DNA of 11,577 nt from JBGTHB01 sp041746415 (GTDB lineage Bacteria; Pseudomonadota; Gammaproteobacteria; Coxiellales; Coxiellaceae), in NCBI GenBank assembly GCA_041746415.1, contig JBGTHB010000193.1, positions 1 to 11,577 on the forward strand, in the 5' to 3' direction. Below, one piece after another: positions 1 through 4,542 of the stretch; within the stretch, counting starts at the first letter, position 1; each line of letters begins with the position of its first letter. Both the position numbers and the translations under genes were made by a program. The notes below the pieces were generated by a model that was given only the letters and a program-made list of their open reading frames with translations, had not been told where the DNA came from and did no database searches.

Positions 1-296
1 AATTTTTTAGTAGCCTCAAGTAAAGCCTCGTCAATTTTCTCAGTTTGGCCTTCCTGGGTGTGGCCTGATGCAAGGGGACTTCCTTCGCCTGTTTCCAACC
101 AGGTTGGGGTGACGCCAGCTACTTTGCTATAGAGTGTTATAAATTCTTTCGCTGGGTAGCGTCGTCCTTGGATATGCTGCGAGACTGTGAGGTACGGGAT
201 ATTGTATTTTTCGCTAAACTCTTTGATGGTGCGATAACCTGAGGCCTTCAGTGCTGCTTTGATTCTGGCTCCAAGTGCTCTATTTCTCTTCTTCAT
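1..296 (-). CDS. Cro/CI-like (XRE family) transcriptional repressor, N-terminal part, cut by window edge
   Basis: The reverse strand is open from an ATG at 296 to the window edge, giving 98 residues with no stop. An AAAGGG ribosome site lies just upstream (plus-strand 302-307). Residues 5-60 look like a helix-turn-helix of the XRE/CI type: a first helix near 7-18, TIKEFSEKYNIP (23-34) as the lead helix, and LTVSQHIQGRRYP (36-48) as the recognition helix region. This is followed by TPTWLETGEGSPL (63-75), a phrase common where the DNA-binding domain of phage-type CI repressors ends. It is divergent to the Q-like gene and shares its control region, so autoregulation and repression of that gene are likely. 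Whether it has a C-terminal S24 self-cleavage domain, which would tie induction to DNA damage, lies outside the window. The family call is good; the exact role is inferred from context. Confidence 0.8.
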   Translation of the reverse strand, partial: MKKRNRALGARIKAALKASGYRTIKEFSEKYNIPYLTVSQHIQGRRYPAKEFITLYSKVAGVTPTWLETGEGSPLASGHTQEGQTEKIDEALLEATKK

Positions 297-321
297 TTTT
301 GCCCTTTTATTGATCAGATTA

Positions 322-350
322 TTGACATATTTCTAATTATACGACATAAT
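322..350 (+). promoter_or_regulatory. Rightward sigma-70 promoter of the Q-like gene
   Basis: A perfect consensus -35 TTGACA (322-327) is followed after 17 bp by CATAAT (345-350), five of six matches to the -10 consensus. The expected start is near 357, giving a leader of about 60 nt to the ATG at 420. The -10 lies inside the palindrome 342-357, so the same operator can shut both divergent promoters. A second TATAAT at 401-406 is less likely, because it would start transcription inside the ribosome site. Confidence 0.65.
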
Positions 351-364
351 TATGTCGATTTCAA
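336..364 (-). promoter_or_regulatory. Leftward sigma-70 promoter of the CI-like gene
   Basis: On the minus strand a -35 TTGAAA (plus 359-364) and a -10 TATAAT (plus 336-341) are separated by exactly 17 bp. The expected transcription start is near 329, leaving a leader of about 30 nt before the ATG. The spacer is made almost wholly of the 16-bp palindrome at 342-357, so a protein bound there would block RNA polymerase. This is the layout of an autorepressed phage-type repressor promoter. Confidence 0.75.
342..357. promoter_or_regulatory. Palindromic operator CGACATAATTATGTCG with flanking half-sites
   Basis: This is a perfect 16-bp inverted repeat with no central spacer. It fits exactly in the spacer of the leftward promoter and covers the -10 of the rightward one. 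Matching half-sites flank it: GACAT at 324-328, next to the rightward -35, and ATGTC at 374-378. One full site plus two half-sites fits a dimeric HTH repressor such as the divergent CI-like protein, although binding by that protein is inferred. Confidence 0.7.
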
Positions 365-419
365 GTTAAAAACATGTCGAAATAGGATAAAAACAGAGCA
401 TATAATCAAGAGGTTAAAT

Positions 420-806
420 ATGAGTAAAGAGCTTTTTTTGGCAAAAAAACGCCTTACAGAATGGGGTAATTGGTGTGACTTCATTGTTACGCAAGGGCTT
501 GGGTATTCGAGCGAATCGATTGTGAGCCGAATGAGCCGAGGTGGGATAACAAAGATCGCCGGTCAGGCCAAGTTGTTAATTCCCACTAATGAGCGAGCAG
601 AAGAGATTGATGAGCTCATTGAGCTATTAGCAGTAAATGGCCCAGGGGAGGAGGGTAAGCGAAGTACGGCCGAGGTAATTCGTGTGCATTACACAATGCG
701 GGAAAAGGAGCCTAATGAAAAAGTTAATTTTCTTAAAATGAATAGGCGAACTTACTATCGTCGTTTGCAAGAAGGCCAGAATTGGATTGCTAAACACTTG
801 TCTTAA
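420..806 (+). CDS. Phage antitermination protein Q-like regulator
   Basis: This 128-aa protein resembles the Phage_antitermQ family (PF06530; for example the about 127-aa QuuD of the E. coli DLP12 prophage) in length and layout. It has an N-terminal RLTEWGNW (11-18), equivalent to the RWGAW-type start of that family, and a Y-S-S-x-S-I segment near 29-34. An acidic helix ERAEEIDELIELLA lies at 58-71, followed by AEVIRVHY (84-91), where the family has a conserved L/V-hydrophobic-HY block. A basic helix-turn-helix-like end (99-126) contains RRTYYRRLQEGQNWIA. Family members let RNA polymerase read through terminators of phage late operons after engaging the promoter. Ribosome site AAGAGG is at 408-413. 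A terminator follows at 850, then a repeat array, a promoter and a terminator ahead of the T4SS operon, as expected for a Q regulator. A sigma-region-4-like or other HTH activator remains possible, since identification is by remembered motif pattern only. Confidence 0.6.
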   Translation: MSKELFLAKKRLTEWGNWCDFIVTQGLGYSSESIVSRMSRGGITKIAGQAKLLIPTNERAEEIDELIELLAVNGPGEEGKRSTAEVIRVHYTMREKEPNEKVNFLKMNRRTYYRRLQEGQNWIAKHLS

Positions 807-849
807 CGTTAACGCCCAATCAATTTTTAAACCAATCTCAATTTAATTA

Positions 850-899
850 AACACAACTGGTAATGTATTGTTATCAGGCTGTGTTTTTTTATTTTTTTT
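850..899 (+). terminator. Intrinsic terminator of the Q-like gene
   Basis: Arms AACACA (850-855) and TGTGTT (880-885) pair at the base. Above a small internal bulge, CTGGTAA (857-863) pairs with TTATCAG (871-877) over a 7-nt loop. A run of seven T (884-890) and then more T from 892 follows. It sits 44 bp after the stop codon and separates the regulator transcript from the repeat array and the T4SS promoter. Confidence 0.7.
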
Positions 900-915
900 A
901 AAAAAAATTGGTATG

Positions 916-1076
916 TACAAGCTGGTACAAGCAGGTACAAGGAACGAAGCTAAAATACAAGCAAAAACAAAAATTGACAAAGTTGTGACAAGCATCAAAA
1001 AAAAAAATTAATAAAATAATTACAACAAAAATAGGGTAGATACAAGATCGTACAAGCAAATACAAGTGCATACAAC
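916..1076 (+). repeat. Helically phased TACAAG direct-repeat array
   Basis: TACAAG occurs exactly at 916, 926, 936, 956, 1041, 1051 and 1061. Close variants are at 966 (AACAAA), 976 (GACAAA), 987 (GACAAG), 1021 (TACAAC) and 1071 (TACAAC). Within each cluster the step is 10 bp, with one 11-bp step, so units fall on one face of the helix. The 10-mer TACAAGCAAA is present at both 956 and 1051. A near-pure A stretch (997-1010) separates the two clusters. No protein is coded here: the reverse-strand open frame through this region is low-complexity and repeat-driven. The array lies directly upstream of the T4SS operon promoter (-35 at 1113), which suggests a cooperative protein-binding platform. 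The function is not shown by the sequence. Confidence 0.85.
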
Positions 1077-1112
1077 TCAAAAAATAAAATAGAATTTTTT
1101 TGTAGAAAATGC

Positions 1113-1141
1113 TTGCAATGTTTGTTTAAAATTTATATACT
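1113..1141 (+). promoter_or_regulatory. Sigma-70 promoter ahead of the T4SS operon
   Basis: TTGCAA (1113-1118) and TATACT (1136-1141) are separated by exactly 17 bp. The expected start is near 1147-1149. A further TACAAA (1147-1152) lies at the start site; it could be an outlying array unit or a weak -10-like pause element of the kind that Q proteins need. The only gene-sized reading downstream passes through the terminator at 1171-1204, so by itself this promoter should make a short RNA. Confidence 0.65.
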
Positions 1142-1147
1142 GCCAGT

Positions 1148-1204
1148 ACAAACTCAAATAAATGCAACCAAAGCCCTAGAGCAAAACTCTGGGGCTTTTT
1201 TTTT
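1148..1204 (+). ncRNA. Predicted short terminated leader RNA
   Basis: If transcription starts near 1148 and stops at the terminator ending at 1204, the product is an RNA of about 57 nt, most of it the terminator hairpin. It would correspond in position to the short pR' RNA of lambda made in the absence of Q. The start site is inferred from the promoter spacing only. Confidence 0.35.
1171..1204 (+). terminator. Strong intrinsic terminator between promoter and T4SS operon
   Basis: AAGCCCTAGAG (1171-1181) and CTCTGGGGCTT (1187-1197) form an 11-bp stem with a single T-G wobble and a 5-nt loop CAAAA. Nine T residues follow at 1196-1204. It lies only about 23 bp after the expected start of the 1113-1141 promoter and 70 bp before the first T4SS gene, with no gene in between. 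It is therefore positioned as a control element, not as the end of a gene. Confidence 0.85.
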
Positions 1205-1228
1205 GGTGTTTTAATTTAGTGTCTACTT

Positions 1229-1249
1229 ATTCTTTTTTAAGAAAAGAAT
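1229..1249. repeat. AT-rich inverted repeat in the T4SS operon leader
   Basis: ATTCTTTT (1229-1236) and AAAAGAAT (1242-1249) form a perfect 8-bp inverted repeat around TTAAG, in the leader just before the first T4SS gene. It lacks a T tail and GC pairs, so it is not a terminator. It might be an operator or a weak RNA hairpin. I see no convincing second promoter between 1205 and 1274. Confidence 0.35.
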
Positions 1250-1274
1250 TCTAGTTTAATCACAGAGATTTCCG

Positions 1275-1766
1275 ATGAAAATAAAAATACAACTAAAGCG
1301 TGTCGCTTTAGCGATGACGCTCGTCTTGAACTTATTTGTTGTAGCAATGAGTTATGCAAACAATATTTCGGTAGGACGTTACTTGGCGGTGAGCGCAACA
1401 CCACAGAAAGATCAGCAACAATTATTGCAGCAACAAATTCAAGTTCGGTTTCCACAAAATATCTTAACCATTAAACAAGCTGTCAATTTTTTATTGCAGT
1501 TTAGTGGTTACCAATTAGCAACTGAAAACACAATTAGCGTATCTGTTAACACCATGCTTGAACAACCGTTACCTGAAGTCGATAAAAACTTTGGGCCAAT
1601 GAGTTTAGAGCAGGGGTTAGTCACTTTGTCTGGCGATTCATTTTACTTATTAATTGATCCTGTGAATCGCTTAGTCAGTTTCAAGCTCAAGCCCAGTTAC
1701 GAAAAACTATATGAACCACCTAATAAAAAAATAAAAGTATTGAAGTTAAAGAGGAAAGTAAAATGA
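1275..1766 (+). CDS. PilL N-terminal-like periplasmic protein of the ICE transfer system (TIGR03748 type)
   Basis: This 163-aa protein has a signal peptide (basic MKIKIQLKR, then a hydrophobic core ending near SYA, residue 28). The mature start VGRYLAVSATP is typical of the family. It is followed by VRFP, a helix with a GY phrase (FLLQFSGYQLA), and EQPLPEVDKNFGPMSLEQGL, then LTIDPV-type text (YLLIDPVNRLVSFKL). These match the order of motifs in the PilL N-terminal domain found at the head of GI-type T4SS loci. It probably acts in the periplasm with the transfer apparatus; its exact job is unknown. A modest ribosome site CAGAGA (1263-1268) supports the start. The stop overlaps the next start (ATGA), so the genes are co-translated. 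It is the first gene after the control region. Confidence 0.75.
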   Translation: MKIKIQLKRVALAMTLVLNLFVVAMSYANNISVGRYLAVSATPQKDQQQLLQQQIQVRFPQNILTIKQAVNFLLQFSGYQLATENTISVSVNTMLEQPLPEVDKNFGPMSLEQGLVTLSGDSFYLLIDPVNRLVSFKLKPSYEKLYEPPNKKIKVLKLKRKVK

Positions 1767-2083
1767 GATCGTTAGACAAAAACACTATTGAGTCAAAAAG
1801 CTATATAAAAATATTGCCCGGTTTAGAAGGTTTGGAAAATTACGTTGATTATGATGAATTCGTTTATATTTTACGAGCCATTTATCGAATTATTTTTCGT
1901 TCTGGCCAGCTCAAAGAGAGTAAAGAAGAACTAGCTAAACGCATTGCTCGATTTGAAAAGCAGGCAAATTTGCCTGAATTTCTTTCGTCAACTCCGTTGG
2001 AAAAATTGCTTGAGCAATTAGAAGATGCTCAATATTACTATTCTATCTATCGTCGTGAACAGAAGTTTCCGACATTTCACTAA
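1763..2083 (+). CDS. Uncharacterised 106-aa soluble protein
   Basis: I do not recognise this protein. It has no signal peptide or membrane segment. It is rich in charged residues, aromatic in the first half (YVDYDEFVYILRAIYRIIF, about residues 28-46), then helical and charged (SKEELAKRIARFEKQ, about 52-67). The tail is tyrosine-rich (QYYYSIYRRE). It overlaps the upstream gene by four bases and has a GAGG ribosome site at 1751-1754, so it is a genuine operon member. A small cytoplasmic helper of the transfer system is possible, but nothing in the sequence shows it. Confidence 0.7.
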   Translation: MRSLDKNTIESKSYIKILPGLEGLENYVDYDEFVYILRAIYRIIFRSGQLKESKEELAKRIARFEKQANLPEFLSSTPLEKLLEQLEDAQYYYSIYRREQKFPTFH

Positions 2084-2102
2084 TATAACCTCGAGGTAAA
2101 CC

Positions 2103-2858
2103 ATGAAACTACGCTTTAACAAAGCGCGTGTCAGTGCGTTGTATCAAAATGTTTTGATGCAATCAAAGCGCATTTGGCAACTTGCTCGACAATTTTATTT
2201 TTCGCTCAATAGTCGGCAAAGACTAGCAGCGTTAGCAGGGTCAGTATTTATTGTGCTATTGCTTTTCATTATCATCTTAAGTGGCACTTCATCAAAAAAA
2301 GAAAATGCGTATCCTGTGCATTTTGAAATGAAATCCAATGCTGTGAAAACAGAGCAGCCTATTGTGCAAAACCAAACAAATTCAGCGCAACAGTTGCAAG
2401 TTCAACTTAATCAATTAGAAACCGCATCAGCGCAACAGTACGATTTAGTCAAAGCACAGCTACGTGAAATTCAAAACAACATGTCATCACTGGCTTCAAC
2501 TCAAGATGTGAGCGCACTACAACAGGCGGTTTCACAACCCAATGATGCGCTACTAAACAAAGTCGATGATCTACAAAGTTCAGTTAAAACTATCATCAAG
2601 CAAACGGCGCAAAAAACCTGGGTCGACCCTAAAGTGGTGGAAAAATATTTTCGACTGGTGGCCATACAGGGATTTAGTGATGGTATGCGCACTATTATTG
2701 ATGTTGATGGTAACCAAATGACATTGAGTATTCATGAAATTTGCCCCGCGTGTCGTGGTTGGATACTAAACAGTATGGATTTTTCGAATCAAAGCGCTGT
2801 ATTTGTTAAGCCTTTTAACAACCAATTGCGCTACGTCAAATTAACGGCAAACTCATGA
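2103..2858 (+). CDS. Uncharacterised bitopic inner-membrane protein with coiled coil and CxxC
   Basis: This 251-aa protein has a basic cytoplasmic N-terminus of about 45 residues and a single membrane segment at about 44-61 (AALAGSVFIVLLLFIIIL). A Gln/Ser/Thr-rich periplasmic stretch with coiled-coil character follows (about 90-165, with QLQVQLNQLE and DDLQSSVKTIIKQ). A compact C-terminal domain from about 172 onward contains VDGNQMTLSIHE and ICPACRGWIL, a CxxC pair near residues 214-217. The topology is like that of T4SS or type IV pilus inner-membrane scaffold proteins, but I do not recognise the family. GAGGT at 2093-2097 supports the start. The stop overlaps the ribosome site of the following lipoprotein gene, suggesting linked expression. 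Confidence 0.7.
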   Translation: MKLRFNKARVSALYQNVLMQSKRIWQLARQFYFSLNSRQRLAALAGSVFIVLLLFIIILSGTSSKKENAYPVHFEMKSNAVKTEQPIVQNQTNSAQQLQVQLNQLETASAQQYDLVKAQLREIQNNMSSLASTQDVSALQQAVSQPNDALLNKVDDLQSSVKTIIKQTAQKTWVDPKVVEKYFRLVAIQGFSDGMRTIIDVDGNQMTLSIHEICPACRGWILNSMDFSNQSAVFVKPFNNQLRYVKLTANS

Positions 2859-2866
2859 GGTCAAAC

Positions 2867-3115
2867 ATGTTTAAACGCTATTTCTTAGTTTGCGCGAGTA
2901 TTTTTGTGGTAGCGAACTTAATAGGCTGTGCCAAAATATTTCCGCGGGTTGGTTATGAGCAAGCTGCAAAGCCCGTTTCAAATAAATCCGCCTGCGAGTC
3001 AGCAACGGTGCTTATTACGGATTTAAAACGACCACCTTGGTTCCGTAATTATATGTTGCCGGATGGTCGTGCTTGTCCTGTGCTTTGTCTTAAATCAAAA
3101 CCATACAAATCATGA
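2867..3115 (+). CDS. Small Cys-containing outer-membrane lipoprotein
   Basis: The 82-aa reading from 2867 starts MFKRYFLVCAS and runs to a lipobox LIGC, with the acylated Cys at residue 21. The ATG at 2867 is preferred over the ATG at 2855 because TGAGG (2856-2860) is a ribosome site 6 bp before it; the longer form would add four residues. The mature part has further cysteines in SACES and GRACPVLC, which could form disulfides, and a PPWFRNYMLPDGR segment. T4SS loci usually encode a small lipoprotein (VirB7 or TraV role), and the paired gene upstream has its own CxxC, so a joint envelope complex is plausible. I do not recognise the exact family. Confidence 0.65.
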   Translation: MFKRYFLVCASIFVVANLIGCAKIFPRVGYEQAAKPVSNKSACESATVLITDLKRPPWFRNYMLPDGRACPVLCLKSKPYKS

Positions 3116-3870
3116 AAAAAACTATTTTGACAGTGTTGATTGCTGGTTTTTGTTTGCCAGTAATGGGTATTGCTTCAAGTGATTTTGTGACAGCACCCAC
3201 AGGGACTCAAGACCAAATAACACAAACACATAAATCACAAACTACAACAGCAAACAGTTGGGGTTTAACATTAACCCAGTATCAGCGTTATTTGCAGTTA
3301 ATGAAAAATACCCCCAGCCAAAAGTGGTATAAAGACCTTGATCCAGCAGAAGTGTTGGCATTGAATGCCAAAAACCCGGCTGAAATGATGCAGTATGCGC
3401 AAATCCAAGCACGCAATATGCATGCTCGTGTCACACGCGAGCTGGCATTTAATACCTTGTACGCAAAAGCGTATCAAACACTGTATCCGAATCAAAAACC
3501 GATTATGTCAGAGCAAGTTCGATCATTACAAAACCAAGCGATTCAATCCGGTGATCGTGTGTGGCTTTTTGTGGGTGCTAACACGCCATTAGGTCAATTT
3601 GCCTACCAACATTTATTAAAAATTATTGAAACAACACCGAACACCGTACTCGACATTTATTTTGTGGGTAAAGACGTCACACCACAAACGATAAAAGCGT
3701 GGGCAGAAAATGTAAATTTACCACATGATCAGATAAATAAAACCATCACGTTGAATATTGGCAATAGCCGTTTTTCCAGCGTAACAAAAGGCAAAAATGT
3801 TAACTTACCTTACATTGGAATTTTGCACGATAATCGTTTTCAACCGATTTCTTTATCGTCTGTTTTGTAA
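3112..3870 (+). CDS. TIGR03759 (PFL_4693) family integrating conjugative element protein
   Basis: This 252-aa protein has a signal peptide (MKKTILTVLIAGFCLPVMGIAS). After a low-complexity Thr/Gln linker come the family hallmarks: SWGLTLTQYQRYLQLM (about 49-64), KWYKDLDPAEVLALNAKN, and the helical block YAQIQARNMHARVTRELAFN (about 100-119). A thioredoxin-like half (RVWLFVGANTPLG, then LDIYFVGKDVTPQTIKAWA) follows, ending LPYIGILHDNRFQ. The family is periplasmic and found only in GI-type ICE transfer clusters; its biochemical role is not established. It overlaps the upstream gene by four bases. No active CxxC is seen in the thioredoxin-like part, so a structural role is more likely than a redox one. 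Confidence 0.8.
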   Translation: MKKTILTVLIAGFCLPVMGIASSDFVTAPTGTQDQITQTHKSQTTTANSWGLTLTQYQRYLQLMKNTPSQKWYKDLDPAEVLALNAKNPAEMMQYAQIQARNMHARVTRELAFNTLYAKAYQTLYPNQKPIMSEQVRSLQNQAIQSGDRVWLFVGANTPLGQFAYQHLLKIIETTPNTVLDIYFVGKDVTPQTIKAWAENVNLPHDQINKTITLNIGNSRFSSVTKGKNVNLPYIGILHDNRFQPISLSSVL

Positions 3871-3908
3871 ATTGTTAGGATAACGTCTGAATTTAAGAAA
3901 TCAATTTA

Positions 3909-4511
3909 ATGAAAATGACGTTTTTAAAAAACCAAGTGATGCGTTGCATGGGTTTACTATTAGTCGCGGTTTTCTCCTTTGCCGCACCTAATAAAGCTGC
4001 CAACTTAAATAACTTAACTCATGCAACGCCCCAAATCGCACAGTATGTGCAAAAGCATTTTGCCACGATCAAACAGGTTAAACAAATGCAATTCACAGTT
4101 AGTGAAAAACTAAATCAACTGGGTGAGCTATCAACTAGTCAAATTGAAGAAAAAATCAGTGAGGCTGAACCAAGTAAAATGTTACTTCCCAGTATTTATC
4201 CAGTTCAAACCAGTGCGTTAACACCAGGCCCGGTTCGCACACGACAAATAAACGTGGACTTACCAACACCTCTATTTTTGGTTGGTGATGATGACCGATC
4301 TAAGCGATGGTTAACTCAATATAAAATACGACTCATGCGTTTAAAGGCGCGAGGCTTTGTTGTGAACGTTGAAACACAACAAGCAATGCTTAATTTACAA
4401 AAACAGTTCGCACCGTTACAAATGATGGCAATGCCAGGCAATGCCTTAGCCAAATGGCTCAACGTAAAGCATTATCCTGTCTTATTATCAGATCATCTGA
4501 TTGAGCAATAA
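3909..4511 (+). CDS. TIGR03765 (PFL_4695) family integrating conjugative element protein
   Basis: This 200-aa protein has a signal peptide (hydrophobic core CMGLLLVAVFSFAA). The family signature is in the second half: SIYPVQTSALTPGPVRTR (about 95-112), then PTPLFLVGDDDRSKRWLTQY (about 118-137). The end is LAKWLNVKHYPVLLSDHLIEQ, again typical. It is a periplasmic protein of GI-type transfer systems with unknown biochemical role. In related elements a lytic transglycosylase gene lies between TIGR03759 and this family; here only 38 bp separate them. The ribosome site is weak (AAGAAA near 3895). The next gene, TraD, follows after 31 bp, its usual neighbour. Confidence 0.8.
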   Translation: MKMTFLKNQVMRCMGLLLVAVFSFAAPNKAANLNNLTHATPQIAQYVQKHFATIKQVKQMQFTVSEKLNQLGELSTSQIEEKISEAEPSKMLLPSIYPVQTSALTPGPVRTRQINVDLPTPLFLVGDDDRSKRWLTQYKIRLMRLKARGFVVNVETQQAMLNLQKQFAPLQMMAMPGNALAKWLNVKHYPVLLSDHLIEQ

Positions 4512-4542
4512 AACGCGATAGAAAAATAAAAAAAGCAAAAAA

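Noticed and set aside
401..406. TATAAT as the main -10 of the Q-like gene
   Set aside because: The matching -35 is poor (TCGAAA at 18 bp) and the start would fall within the AAGAGG ribosome site, giving a nearly leaderless message. The TTGACA/CATAAT promoter upstream is better.
916..1076. TACAAG array as a CRISPR or as plasmid-type origin iterons
   Set aside because: Units of 6 bp at 10-bp steps are far too short for CRISPR repeats and spacers, and shorter than usual iterons of about 17-22 bp. No cas or rep gene is in the window. An origin role is not excluded, but a promoter role fits the position better.
898..1080. Reverse-strand open frame of 60 codons through the repeat array
   Set aside because: The Cys/Leu/Phe-rich translation is just the complement of the TACAAG repeats and A runs, with no ribosome site or family likeness.
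1237..1455. Antisense open frames inside the T4SS genes (for example 1237-1455, 2501-2692, 6359-6667, 8364-8627, 10210-10518)
   Set aside because: They lie wholly or mostly opposite well-supported coding genes, lack ribosome sites and have no recognisable protein features.
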